Shown piece after piece: positions 34,288 to 44,233 of a stretch of DNA of 64,000 nucleotides. This stretch comes from Gemmatimonadota bacterium (GTDB lineage Bacteria; Gemmatimonadota; Gemmatimonadetes; Gemmatimonadales; Gemmatimonadaceae). Position 1 is the stretch's first letter, and the number at the start of each line of letters is the position of its first letter. The DNA lies in the NCBI GenBank assembly GCA_016194585.1, contig JACQBG010000027.1, positions 50,849 to 114,848 of the forward strand, given 5' to 3'. Below the pieces are notes generated by a model that did not search any database, was not told the DNA's origin, and worked only from the letters and a program-made list of their open reading frames with translations. The position numbers and the translations under genes were made by a program.

Positions 34288-35790
34288 ATGAGGTTCCCCG
34301 TGGGCTCCCGGCGGACGCGGCACGTGGCCGCCTTGGTGCTTCTGCTGCAGGTCATGCCTCCAAGCGCGGTCTACGCGGAGACAGTCTTCGGCAGGCCGCG
34401 CGGTCGCGCGTCGCGCGCGCACCAGCACGACACCTTGAGGCGGCCAGACGGGACGCGCTCATCGACGACAGACGATACCCTTCGTCTGACGCTCGAGGCG
34501 GCACGCCTGAGGGCGCTGCGCGTGAACCCGGATCTGCGGGCGGCTCGTCTCCTCATCGCGATCGCGCGAGGCGGTGTCCGTCAGGCGAGTGTGCCGCTGC
34601 GTTCCAATCCCTCGTTGGATGTGCTCACCGGCGGGATCGGCACCGAACTCGGGCTCACCCAGGAAATCGAGATCGCGGGCCAACGGGGCGCGCGACATAG
34701 CGCCGCGCTCGCCGGGGTCGAGCGCGCGACGGCGAGCGTGCTGAACGTGGTTCGCCTCACCATCGGCGAGGTGGACCGCACCTTTTACCGTTACGCGGTC
34801 GCGACACAGCGTGTGCAACTTACCACAGAGGTGCTGGCGCTCAATCGCCGACTGCTTGATGTCGCGGCGCGCCAGCTCGCGGTGGGGCGGATCAGTCCGC
34901 TCGAATACAATCTTGCGATCGTGGAGTCCGGTCGGTCGGAGGCCCGAGCGTTGCGTGCCGAACGTGAGCGCGACCAAACCGCGCAGCAGTTGCGACGGTT
35001 GCTTGGGCTCGCACCCGACCGCGCGGTGGTGTCGTTGATTGCTCTGGCCGCCGCGCCGGCGGCCGTACCGCCCACGGATTCCGCCCGTGCGCCTGTCCTG
35101 CACGTGCCGCGTGACTCCGAAACCTCCATCACGCGCGCGCGCGCGATCGACTCGTTGAATGTGGATTCCCTCACCGTCGTCGCGCTGCGGCGCCGGCCCG
35201 ACCTGCGGGAGCGCGCCGCCGCCGCGGCGCAGTCGCGCGGGCTCGCTACCGTCGCTCGCCGGGAAGCCTTTCCTAATTTAGCGTTTCGCGTCGCCTCGGA
35301 GCGCTTGGAGAACACCGGACATCGCGCACTCCGCCCTGGCGTCGGACTCACGGTACCGGTGTTCAATCGAAATCAAGGCGAGGTCGAGGCTCGGCAAGCA
35401 GAGGCGGACCAGGCGGAACTCGAGCGCGCGGCGATTGTCGTGGGCGTGCGGGCGAGCGTCGCGGCGGCGGTCGCGGCATATGCGACCGCGACGGCCGAAG
35501 TGACGGTGTTTGAGACGACGGTACTCGCACCGGCTCGCGAGAACCGGCGTCTCCTTGAAGTCGCCTTTCGCGAGGGGAAGGTCGGCATTCCGGTCTTGTT
35601 GCTCATTCGCAACCAGGTCATAGACGCGGAACTCGAATACGGGCAGGCATGGCTCGCTGCGCGTGAAGCGCTCGCCGGCCTTGTTGAAGCAACGGGTGAG
35701 GTGGTCGCGCCGGCACTTACCTCCGCAGCGCTCTCCTCGACGCGAGAAGGCGAGGAGGCGACGAAACGGCTCGCACCCGCCGGACGGTAG
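34288..35790 (+). CDS. czcC: Outer-membrane efflux factor, CzcC family
   Basis: The 500-residue protein starts best at ATG 34288 (MRFPVGSRRTRHVAALVLLL), which places a signal peptide ending near AVYAE; an in-frame ATG lies at the operator further upstream but adds no conserved sequence. TolC-like halves contain LRVNPDLRAARLLIAIARG, GEVDRTFYRYAVATQRV, LRRRPDLRERAAAAAQ and LLIRNQVIDAELEYGQ. It is slightly longer than the paralog at 23711 because of its leader and loop regions. First gene of the czcCBA-PII-ATPase run. Confidence 0.92.
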   Translation: MRFPVGSRRTRHVAALVLLLQVMPPSAVYAETVFGRPRGRASRAHQHDTLRRPDGTRSSTTDDTLRLTLEAARLRALRVNPDLRAARLLIAIARGGVRQASVPLRSNPSLDVLTGGIGTELGLTQEIEIAGQRGARHSAALAGVERATASVLNVVRLTIGEVDRTFYRYAVATQRVQLTTEVLALNRRLLDVAARQLAVGRISPLEYNLAIVESGRSEARALRAERERDQTAQQLRRLLGLAPDRAVVSLIALAAAPAAVPPTDSARAPVLHVPRDSETSITRARAIDSLNVDSLTVVALRRRPDLRERAAAAAQSRGLATVARREAFPNLAFRVASERLENTGHRALRPGVGLTVPVFNRNQGEVEARQAEADQAELERAAIVVGVRASVAAAVAAYATATAEVTVFETTVLAPARENRRLLEVAFREGKVGIPVLLLIRNQVIDAELEYGQAWLAAREALAGLVEATGEVVAPALTSAALSSTREGEEATKRLAPAGR

Positions 35791-35908
35791 GGCCCGAATC
35801 TAGGTGGACTGGATTCGTTGCCAGGTTCGTTGGCACGGCCCGACGCGAGACCCGCACATCATCGGCGCAGTATCGGTTACCGCGCCTCGTCTTCCACACG
35901 GTCATGTG

Positions 35909-37189
35909 ATGCTCGATACGGAGAAGGCCCCGCAGGAACGCCCCGCGCTCGCGCAGCCGCACTGGCGCGCCGCCCCGCGCCGTCGATCGATCCTGCTTGT
36001 TCTGGGGCTGCTGGCCATCCTTGTCGGAGTCTGGGCGATCAGTCGCCGCGGCGACATGTCCACGTCCGCGACGTCTGGCGGTGTGGCGTTGGCGTCGGGC
36101 AGGACGTCCGGTGCCGAACGGCGGGGAACGGCTGCCGACAGTATGGTCACCCTTGACTCGGTGTCGCTGCGGAATGCAGGCGTCGAGTTGGCGACGGCGG
36201 GCGCCGTAGGTACCACGGGACTCACCGCGAACGGGACCATCGCGTACGACGCAAACCACGCCTCAGTGGTCGCGCCCCGCGCCGACGGCCGTGTCGTTGA
36301 GATCCGTACGGACCTCGGACAGCACGTTAGCGTGGGGAGCGTGCTGGCGATCCTCGAGAGCTCCGACGTCGGGCAGACGCGCGGGGAACTCGAGCGCGCC
36401 CGAGCGAATGTCGACATGACGCAAAAGAACTATGAGCGAGAGAAGCGGCTCTTCGAACAATCGGTCTCTTCGCAGAAGGAACTCTTGGAAGCGGAAGCGG
36501 CCTACCGGACGACGCGTGCGGAGTACACGGGCGTGGCCGCCCGCCTCAGTGGACTCGGCGCGCGCGACGGCCAGGGTGGAATCTACGGGCTGACGTCGCC
36601 CATCAACGGCATCGTGGTGGAACGCAATGGCATGCCCGGACAGGTCGTCGGACCCACGACGACGCTCTTCACGATCGCCGACCTGTCGCGCGTGTGGATC
36701 GTGGTCGATGTCTACGAGGGCGACGCCGACCGCGTACACCGCGGCACCGTAGCGGTCGTCTCACCGCGCGCGTTGCCCGGCGAGGTGTTCCGTGGCCGCG
36801 TCACGTACGCGGGAGAGATCGTCGACACCACCACGCGCACCGTCAAGGTTCGCGTCGAGTTGTCGAACGCGGGGCGCCGACTCCGTCCCGGCATGTTCGC
36901 GTCGGTCCGTCTCGAGACCGCAGAGGGTGCGGGCGAGATCCGGCAACGCCCAGCGGGTGCGGTCGTGCCCGATGTCGCCGTGCAGGACGTCGCGGGCCAG
37001 GCGATGGTGTTCGTTCCCGGACGTGCGCCCGGACAGTTTGTCGCGCGGCCTGTCACCGTGATGGGGCCGCCCAATGGCGGCATGGTCACCATCGCATCCG
37101 GGCTTCGCGTCGGTGACCGCGTCGTGGTCAAGGGTGCCTTTCAATTGAAGTCCGAACTTCTCAAGGGCAGCTTCAAAGATGTCGAATGA
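35909..37189 (+). CDS. czcB: RND periplasmic adaptor, CzcB family
   Basis: From ATG 35909 the 426-residue protein has a membrane anchor (SILLVLGLLAILVGVWAIS), barrel half RADGRVVEIRTDLGQHVSVG, helical hairpin (NYEREKRLFEQSVSSQKELL), INGIVVERNGMPGQVVGP and a C-terminal domain (VTIASGLRVGDRVVVKG). It is close to the adaptor at 22476. The 118-bp gap from czcC holds no gene. Confidence 0.92.
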   Translation: MLDTEKAPQERPALAQPHWRAAPRRRSILLVLGLLAILVGVWAISRRGDMSTSATSGGVALASGRTSGAERRGTAADSMVTLDSVSLRNAGVELATAGAVGTTGLTANGTIAYDANHASVVAPRADGRVVEIRTDLGQHVSVGSVLAILESSDVGQTRGELERARANVDMTQKNYEREKRLFEQSVSSQKELLEAEAAYRTTRAEYTGVAARLSGLGARDGQGGIYGLTSPINGIVVERNGMPGQVVGPTTTLFTIADLSRVWIVVDVYEGDADRVHRGTVAVVSPRALPGEVFRGRVTYAGEIVDTTTRTVKVRVELSNAGRRLRPGMFASVRLETAEGAGEIRQRPAGAVVPDVAVQDVAGQAMVFVPGRAPGQFVARPVTVMGPPNGGMVTIASGLRVGDRVVVKGAFQLKSELLKGSFKDVE

Positions 37190-37304
37190 CCTCGTAGCGC
37201 ATGTCCGCGCACCGCACGGCGATCGGCCAATGGCACCGGCATTCGTCGCGCGGTGCGTGGCAGCGCGAACACCCGGCCGCGTACCACACCGTGATCGCTA
37301 GCGC

Positions 37305-40300
37305 ATGATCGACCGCATCCTCGAATACGCGCTCAAGAACCGGGCCCTGGTCGCCCTGTTCGCCGTTGCCGTCCTCGGTGGCGGTGCCGTCGCGCTGGCG
37401 CGGCTCCCAATCGACGCCTTTCCGGACGTCTCGCCGGTGCTGGTCCAGGTCATCACGGTGACGCCAGGACTCGCGCCGGAGGAGGTTGAGAAGCTGGTGA
37501 CGTATCCGGTCGAAGTCGCGATGAACGGAATGCCGGGAATCTCGCACACGAAGTCGCTCTCGACCTTCGGGTTATCTCAGGTGTCGGTGTACTTTCACGA
37601 TGACGTCGACATTTACTTCGCCCGACAGCTGATGCTGGAAAAGCTCCAGGAGGCGAAGGAGCAAATTCCACCCGGGCTCGGCGAGCCTCGTCTCGGACCG
37701 ATCACCACTGGACTGGGGCAGATCTACCAGTACACCGTGCGCGGCCCCGGCAAGAGTCTGATGGAACTTCGCGCCCTCCAGGATTGGGTGGTGAAGTACA
37801 ATCTGCGCACCGTGCCCGGGGTTGCCGACGTGATTTCCATCGGCGGCGATGTCAAACAATATCAAGTGCAAGTCGATCCGCGTGCGCTCCGGCAGTACGG
37901 TGTTCGGCTTGCCGAGGTCCGCGAGGCGCTGGGTGCCAACAATCGCAACATTGGCGGCGGCTTCGTCGTGCGCGGGGCCGAGGAATATCTTATCCGCGGG
38001 ATCGGCCTCGCGGAGAATCTCGAGGATCTCCGGAACATCATCGTTACGCAGCGCGCCGGCTCGCCCGTGTACGTGCGCAACATCGCGACCGTGGCCTTTG
38101 GGGCGGAAGTCCGGCGCGGCGCGGTAACCATGAACGGCACCGGGGAAGTCGTCACCGGCATCGTGTTGAAGCGCATCTATGAGAACACGTCGCAGGTCAT
38201 CGCGGCGGTCAAGGAGAAGGTCGCGCTGGTCAACACGTTGCTCCCCTCCGGCGTTAGGGTGATCCCGCATTACGACCAGTCCGAACTCGTGGAGCACGCG
38301 GTGGGGACGGTGCGGGAGGCGCTGCTCGAGGGGGCCGTCCTCATCATCGTCGTCCTGTTTCTCTTCCTGGGGAACGTCCGCAGCGCCCTCGTTGTCACCG
38401 CGATGCTGCCACTGTCGCTGCTGCTCGCCTTCATCCTCATGAAATGGTTCGACCTGTCGGCGAACCTGATGAGCTTGGGCGGGCTGTCGATTGGCGTCGG
38501 CATGATGGTGGATGGTGGGGTGGTCATGGTGGAAAACGTCTACCGCCACCTGTCGGAAGCGAAACACGCGCAGGCATACGCGGACGTCGCCACGGCGGAC
38601 GCGCCTGCGGCTCCGGCGGCATCGGCCGCGCCACCGTCGGCGAGCGACGCGGCCCCAGTGCGGTATCACGAATCCACGATGCACATCGTTGTCCGGTCGG
38701 CCAAGGAGGTCGGACGGCCGATCGTGTTTGCCATCGCCATCATTATTCTGGTCTTCCTGCCGCTGTTCACGCTGCAGGGCGTTGAGGGGAAGTTGTTCAG
38801 GCCAATGGCCTTCGCGATCTCGTTCGCGATGCTCGGGTCTCTCCTGGTCTCAATCACTGTGATCCCGGTGCTGTGTTCCTACGTCCTCAAGGGCGGTACG
38901 GAGGATGACACGTGGGTCATGCGTGTGCTCAAACGTCCGTATCTGCCGGCGCTGCGCTGGTCGCTGGCGAATCGGAAGATGGTCTTGTACAGCGCGCTGG
39001 TCGCGCTCGGCCTGAGTCTCGCACTCGTGCCATTCCTCGGCACGGAGTTCGTCCCCGTGCTGGAAGAAGGATCGATCATGATTCGGCCGACGCTCGCACC
39101 CTCCGCCGGACTCGATGAGACCGTGCGAACGACCCAAGCCATGGAACGCATTCTCCGGCGAGACTTTCCGGAGGTCGAGGATATCGTCTCGACCAGTGGT
39201 CGCGCCGAGGCCGGCGGTGATCCCGATCCCGTCAACAGCGGCATGGTGCTCGTCACGCTCAAGCCGAAGCGAGAGTGGACGTCCGGTCGCAGCAAGCCAG
39301 AGCTCGTCGAAGCGATGGAGCACGCCCTCGGCACGCTCCCTGGCGTCGCGTTCAGCTTCACGCAGCCGATTGCGATGCGCGTCGATGAGCTCATTAGCGG
39401 CGTCCGTGCGCAACTCGCGATCACGCTGTTCGGGGAGGATCTCGGCACACTCGTCGAGACATCCAAGCGAATCCAGGACGTGGTTGCCCGCGTGCCCGGC
39501 GCGACCGATCTGCAGATCGAGCAGGTGGCCGGCCAACCCCAACTGCAAATCACGATCGACCGAGCCGCGATCGCGCGGTATGGGCTCAACGTGGACGACG
39601 TGCAGACCGTCGTCCAGACCGCGTTTGGCGGTGACGCGGCCGGGCAGGTGTTCGTGGGCGTACGCCGCTTCGACATCACCGTGCGGCTGCAGGACGCGTA
39701 TCGCCAAGACATCGAGGCCCTCCGGGGGCTGATCATCCCGACGCGGACGGGAACGGCGAGCGTGCCACTCTCGGAAGTCGCCGACATTCGGGTCGTGACG
39801 GGCCCGAAACAGATCAGCCATGACAACGGCCAGCGGCGCATCGTGATCTCGCTCAATGTAAGGGGGCGCGACTTGGGTGGCTTCGTCGCTGACGCACAAC
39901 GCCAAGTGGCGGCTGCGGTGCATCTCCCCCCGGGCTATACCCTGACGTGGGGCGGGCAGTTCGAGAATCAGCAGCGGGCCATGAAGCGGCTGATGGTCAT
40001 CATCCCGATCACCATCATGCTGATCTACCTGCTGCTGTTCTCGAGTTTTGGTTCACTGAAACAGGCGGGCCTCATCATCCTCAACGTCCCGTTCGCGCTC
40101 ATCGGCGGCATTCTCGGGCTGTTCGTCTCGCGGCAGTATCTGTCGGTTCCCGCCTCGGTGGGCTTCATCGCACTGTTTGGTGTTGCGGTGCTGAACGGCG
40201 TCGTGATGGTCAGTTACATCAACGCGCTTCGACGTGAAGGAAGGACCGTGTACGACGCGGTGTACGAGGGCACGGTGCTCCGACTGCGTCCAGTCCTCAT

Positions 40301-40481
40301 GACGGCCACCGTTGCCATTCTCGGATTGCTACCGTTGCTCTTTTCCACGGGTGCCGGCTCCGAGGTGCAGCGCCCGCTTGCGGCGGTGGTCGTCGGTGGG
40401 TTGCTCTCGTCGACGGCGCTCACGCTACTGCTGCTGCCGACACTGTACGGCTGGTTTGAGGGGGAGACAGTTGAATACTGA
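37305..40481 (+). CDS. czcA: Heavy-metal RND efflux pump, CzcA/CusA family
   Basis: The 1058-residue transporter begins MIDRILEYALKNRALVALFA. It carries LPIDAFPDVSPVLVQV, DDVDIYFARQ, the TM4 region GVGMMVDGGVVMVEN and ASVGFIALFGVAVLNGVVMV. Relative to the paralog at 19370 it has a larger insertion after VYRHLSEAKHA, an Ala/Pro-rich cytoplasmic loop. Same pump type, intact, metal specificity unknown. The 115-bp gap before it contains no gene. Confidence 0.95.
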   Translation: MIDRILEYALKNRALVALFAVAVLGGGAVALARLPIDAFPDVSPVLVQVITVTPGLAPEEVEKLVTYPVEVAMNGMPGISHTKSLSTFGLSQVSVYFHDDVDIYFARQLMLEKLQEAKEQIPPGLGEPRLGPITTGLGQIYQYTVRGPGKSLMELRALQDWVVKYNLRTVPGVADVISIGGDVKQYQVQVDPRALRQYGVRLAEVREALGANNRNIGGGFVVRGAEEYLIRGIGLAENLEDLRNIIVTQRAGSPVYVRNIATVAFGAEVRRGAVTMNGTGEVVTGIVLKRIYENTSQVIAAVKEKVALVNTLLPSGVRVIPHYDQSELVEHAVGTVREALLEGAVLIIVVLFLFLGNVRSALVVTAMLPLSLLLAFILMKWFDLSANLMSLGGLSIGVGMMVDGGVVMVENVYRHLSEAKHAQAYADVATADAPAAPAASAAPPSASDAAPVRYHESTMHIVVRSAKEVGRPIVFAIAIIILVFLPLFTLQGVEGKLFRPMAFAISFAMLGSLLVSITVIPVLCSYVLKGGTEDDTWVMRVLKRPYLPALRWSLANRKMVLYSALVALGLSLALVPFLGTEFVPVLEEGSIMIRPTLAPSAGLDETVRTTQAMERILRRDFPEVEDIVSTSGRAEAGGDPDPVNSGMVLVTLKPKREWTSGRSKPELVEAMEHALGTLPGVAFSFTQPIAMRVDELISGVRAQLAITLFGEDLGTLVETSKRIQDVVARVPGATDLQIEQVAGQPQLQITIDRAAIARYGLNVDDVQTVVQTAFGGDAAGQVFVGVRRFDITVRLQDAYRQDIEALRGLIIPTRTGTASVPLSEVADIRVVTGPKQISHDNGQRRIVISLNVRGRDLGGFVADAQRQVAAAVHLPPGYTLTWGGQFENQQRAMKRLMVIIPITIMLIYLLLFSSFGSLKQAGLIILNVPFALIGGILGLFVSRQYLSVPASVGFIALFGVAVLNGVVMVSYINALRREGRTVYDAVYEGTVLRLRPVLMTATVAILGLLPLLFSTGAGSEVQRPLAAVVVGGLLSSTALTLLLLPTLYGWFEGETVEY

Positions 40482-40553
40482 GCCCCGTCCGGTCCGACGC
40501 GCAGCCGTTGTCGGTGCCGAGGGCTGCTCACCTGCGCACGCGGAGCGTGAAGC

Positions 40554-41033
40554 ATGACGCAAGCTGATGGTACGGGTGATGCTCGTCCGACGAACGAGGC
40601 AACGAGTGATCTCTGGATGATCGTCGCGATTGTTCAGCCATTCAAACTGGACGCGGTCAGGCGCGCGGTCGAGGCGGTCCCGAACTTCTGCGGCATCACC
40701 GTGAGTGACTGTCGAGGCTTCGGGCACGGCATGGTGCGCGGTGAAACGGGGGACGACGTACGCGACATCGCGATCGGCGCGCGTCCCATGCAGATGCCCG
40801 CACCCACGCCAGCGGTAAGGCGCGAACCCGCCGTCGACAGCGCGGTCGTGGACTTTACTCCAAAGGTGAAGCTCGAAATCGCGGTAGCGACGGGGGCGGC
40901 GGCGGATGAGGTCGTCCGCGTCATCGCACAGGCCGCGCACACCGGTCGCCGCGGCGACGGAAAGATCTTCGTCGTGAAAACCGAACGCGTCGTCCGCATA
41001 CGCACCTTCGAGGAAGGGGCGAGCGCCGTATGA
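40554..41033 (+). CDS. P-II-like regulator with extended T-loop (PII-NG type)
   Basis: The 159-residue protein matches the P-II-like protein at 18929 at both ends (WMIVAIVQPFKLDAVRRAVE, GITVSDCRGFGHG; AHTGRRGDGKIFVVKTERVVRIRT). Between them it carries about 30 more residues, Pro/Met/Arg-rich (GARPMQMPAPTPAVRRE), in the T-loop, the part that contacts target proteins in P-II. The GRRGDGK B-loop for nucleotide binding is intact. Located between czcA and the ATPase gene. Confidence 0.85.
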   Translation: MTQADGTGDARPTNEATSDLWMIVAIVQPFKLDAVRRAVEAVPNFCGITVSDCRGFGHGMVRGETGDDVRDIAIGARPMQMPAPTPAVRREPAVDSAVVDFTPKVKLEIAVATGAAADEVVRVIAQAAHTGRRGDGKIFVVKTERVVRIRTFEEGASAV

Positions 41034-41106
41034 ACATCGCAAGCCACGCGCGACACGGCCGCACCCGCGTCCCAGCGGACCAGTCACGCCGTCTGCTGCG
41101 CCACCT

Positions 41107-43353
41107 ATGACTGGCCCGCCGGCTGAAGACGATCGCCCGCCGGTGTTTCGCGCCCACACTTCGGCGCCACGGGAGCTCGGCACGACCCAGCTGGAACTCC
41201 GTGTCTCCAATCTGGACTGTGCGAGCGATGCGACGAAAATCGAACGCGGACTCAAGGGCATGCCCGGGCTCCGCGGCGTGACCGTGTATCCGAAAGCGGC
41301 GAAGGTGGTAGTACGTTTGGGCGTCGAGGCGGGCGCCGCGGACCGTGTGCGCGCGAGGCTGCGCGAGCTCGGCTTCCCCACACAGGCGGGCTCGTCGATG
41401 CCTGCGGTACCCCTCCCATGGAAGAATCCCAAGATCATTGCGTCGACGGTTTCGGGGCTCCTCCTCCTGACCGGCTGGCTTCTCCATCGCTTCGGCGTCG
41501 GGGGTGGCGAACGTACCGTCCTTGGCCCCTTCACCGGACTGGCGTTCGGGCTCGCGGCGTGGTTCTACCTCGGGGCGCTCGTGGTCGGTGCGTACTCCTT
41601 TGCGCGGGAGGCCCTCGTGAGTCTTGTGCACGAGCGGTCGGTCGGCATCGAGCTCCTCATGACCGTCGCGGCCGTGGTCGCCACGCTCCTCGGGGCGCCC
41701 GGCGAGGGGGCCATGCTCGCCTTCCTCTACTCGATGTCGGAGGCGGCGGAGGGCTATACCGAGCAGAAGACTCGCTCCGCGATCACGGCCTTGATGGACC
41801 TCGCGCCGAAGGTCGCACTCGTTCGACGGACGGTGAACGGCGAACCGAATGAAGTCGAACTCGCGGTCGAGGAGCTGGTCGCCGGGGACATTTTCATCGT
41901 CAAACCCGGCCAGGCTGTGGCGACCGACGGTGAGGTCGACCGCGGCGGTTCGAGCGTCAACCAAGCGCCCGTGACGGGGGAGAGCGCGCCCGTGGAGAAG
42001 CGGCCCGGCGACACGGTCTTCGCGGGGAGCATCAACGGCGAGGGTGTCCTGGAGGTGCGCGCGACGCGCGCCGTCGGTGAGAATACGATCGCTCGCATCA
42101 TCCATCTAGTGGAGGAGGCGCAGGAGCGGAAAGGGAACAGCCAGCGCTTCATCGAGCGCTTCGGCGCATGGTACAGTCCAGCCGTGCTCTTGGCAGGCGT
42201 GCTTCTCGCGCTCGTGCCGCCCCTGCTCGCGGGGGGTGAATGGCACGAGTGGCTGACGCGCGCCACCGTGTTCATCGTCGCCGCCGCACCCTGTGCGCTC
42301 GTCATTTCCATTCCGATCACGCTCGTCGCCACGCTCGGAACGGGCGCACGGCACGGCGTCCTGATCAAAGGCGGCGTCTACGTCGAAGCGCTCGCGAACG
42401 TGCGGGTCGTCGCGCTCGACAAGACAGGAACGATTACGCGTGGCCGTCCCGACGTCACCGACGTTATCGTGCTCGGCGGGGCGTCGCGCCACGAACTTCT
42501 CGGCGCGGCAGCCACGATCGAACACCGAAGCCAGCATCCCCTGGCTCAGGCCATCAGGCGCAACGCGGATCGTGAGGGCATAGCGCCCGGCGAGGCCACC
42601 GACTTCCTGTCGTTGACGGGCGCGGGTGCACGCGGCACGATCACCTCCGGCCCGCTCGCCGGACGCACACTCTTCGTCGGCAGTCCGGCGTTGTTCGAGA
42701 CGCGGCTCCAACTCGACCTTACCGCAGTCGCCGCGGACATCCAGCGATTGCAGGAAGACGGCAAGAGCGTCGTTGGCATCGGAGATCACGCGGGACTCCT
42801 CGGGCTCATCGCGATTCAGGACACCGTACGGCGCAATGCCAAGGCCGCCATTGGTGCCCTACGCGCCGCGGGCGTCGAGCGGGTGGTCATGCTGAGTGGT
42901 GACAACGCACGCACGGCTGCGGCGATCGCGCGCCAGATCGGCATCGACGAGGTGTACGCGGACCTCGCGCCGGAGGACAAGGCGCTTCGCGTGCGCGAAC
43001 TGACTCGCCAGAGTGGGCACGTCGCGATGGTCGGTGACGGCGTGAACGACGCGCCGGCGCTCGCGGAGGCGAGTGTCGGGATCGCGATGGGGGCGGCTGG
43101 GACCGACGTGGCCCTTGAGACGGCGGATGTGGCACTCATGGCGGATGATCTCGAGAAGCTCGTGTATGCGCTCCGCCTCGCGAGGCGCAATGCGCGCGTC
43201 ATCCGTCAGAACGTGGCGCTCTCCGTGGCCGTCATCGGCGTCTTGGTCGTCGGTGCCCTGCTCGGTCGCTTCACACTCCCGGTCGCCGTCATTGGACATG
43301 AGCTCAGTGAGTTCATGGTCATCGCGAGCGGGCTCAGAATGCTCCGCGGGTGA
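41107..43353 (+). CDS. P1B-type heavy-metal ATPase (APC/HEL type)
   Basis: The 748-residue pump has an HMA-like N-terminus with a single Cys (LELRVSNLDCASDATKIERG, C38), then PVTGESAPV, the TM motif AAAPCALVISIPITL (about 393), the phosphorylation site DKTGTITRG (D about 438), MLSGDNARTA, GDGVNDAPALAEAS (about 642) and the last-helix HELSEFMVIASGLRML. APC replaces the CPC/SPC transport-site motif of most P1B pumps, and HEL replaces HEG. It is intact, unlike its degraded paralog at 12016-13998. It ends the czcCBA-PII run. Confidence 0.93.
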   Translation: MTGPPAEDDRPPVFRAHTSAPRELGTTQLELRVSNLDCASDATKIERGLKGMPGLRGVTVYPKAAKVVVRLGVEAGAADRVRARLRELGFPTQAGSSMPAVPLPWKNPKIIASTVSGLLLLTGWLLHRFGVGGGERTVLGPFTGLAFGLAAWFYLGALVVGAYSFAREALVSLVHERSVGIELLMTVAAVVATLLGAPGEGAMLAFLYSMSEAAEGYTEQKTRSAITALMDLAPKVALVRRTVNGEPNEVELAVEELVAGDIFIVKPGQAVATDGEVDRGGSSVNQAPVTGESAPVEKRPGDTVFAGSINGEGVLEVRATRAVGENTIARIIHLVEEAQERKGNSQRFIERFGAWYSPAVLLAGVLLALVPPLLAGGEWHEWLTRATVFIVAAAPCALVISIPITLVATLGTGARHGVLIKGGVYVEALANVRVVALDKTGTITRGRPDVTDVIVLGGASRHELLGAAATIEHRSQHPLAQAIRRNADREGIAPGEATDFLSLTGAGARGTITSGPLAGRTLFVGSPALFETRLQLDLTAVAADIQRLQEDGKSVVGIGDHAGLLGLIAIQDTVRRNAKAAIGALRAAGVERVVMLSGDNARTAAAIARQIGIDEVYADLAPEDKALRVRELTRQSGHVAMVGDGVNDAPALAEASVGIAMGAAGTDVALETADVALMADDLEKLVYALRLARRNARVIRQNVALSVAVIGVLVVGALLGRFTLPVAVIGHELSEFMVIASGLRMLRG

Positions 43354-43573
43354 CGTGAGGACGGCGCGAGACCTTGGATGACAGCCCCCATCGTGATGGC
43401 AGGGCCCCCGCGCCGAGGTCCCCGAGCACGCGAAACGGACAGCAGGCCGGGCTGCATGGCGCTCGCCGGGACCGACCGCAGGCGGAGCTCGCGGCGAATG
43501 TCAGGCAACGAAACTCGCCGTCTTATCTGAGATCCGGTTTTGGGTCTGGAATCACCACTTCACGGGAGGCCCA

Positions 43574-44035
43574 ATGAAAAGTGTAGGCGGGCGGGTTGGC
43601 GTGGCTCTTGCGCTGCTGGTCGTGGGCTGTGCGCCCAACAGTCGATGGTTTCACGCGGGTCCGCGCCCCCCTGAACTGGTCGGTCGCTGGTTCGACGTCG
43701 ACGGAGCGACGGCAATGGACACGGTGGCGTGGGTGCTCGGCGCTGGAGGCGATGATCGGACGCTCCGCGTGCGCGTGCGCCGTGACAGTGCCGGCAGGAC
43801 CCACGTCGACCGCGAAGATCGGCGTCGCGGATCGTGGTACGTTAAGGGAGCCATGAGTGACACGGCACGACGCGCCCTGTGCTTTAAGAAGCGGCCGCGC
43901 GATGGAGGAACGTGTCGATCGTTTCGTCTCGATACGTTGCCGGGGGACCCACCGCGTCGGCGACTCACGGTCCTTGGCTACCCCGGAGAGCACGATGTCA
44001 CAGCGCGCATATTCTGGGACCGTGCGCCGCGATGA
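43574..44035 (+). CDS. Small lipoprotein of the metal island (paralog of 15336)
   Basis: The 153-residue product starts behind GGGAGG with a lipoprotein signal (MKSVGGRVGVALALLVVGCA; lipobox VVGC). The mature domain shares with the product of 15336 the LVG-W-D, MDTVAWVLG, SWYVKGAMSDTARRALCFKK and GGTCRSFRLDT segments. No known domain recognised. It probably depends on Lgt and LspA for maturation. Confidence 0.78.
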   Translation: MKSVGGRVGVALALLVVGCAPNSRWFHAGPRPPELVGRWFDVDGATAMDTVAWVLGAGGDDRTLRVRVRRDSAGRTHVDREDRRRGSWYVKGAMSDTARRALCFKKRPRDGGTCRSFRLDTLPGDPPRRRLTVLGYPGEHDVTARIFWDRAPR

Positions 44036-44233
44036 AGCGCGGCATGTCATCCGGTGGGATGACCGTCAGAGTCTCACCGACTGGATGCAGGTGAATCCGC
44101 TTACGATCGCCAGGGGGCCGCAACTCGTGTCGGCAATCCTATCGCAAATCAACGTGCAGCAGGACCTCCGAGTTCCGAAACGGATGACCAGGTCGCGGAA
44201 ACAGAACGACCTCAGATCGGCTTCGGGGACCTG

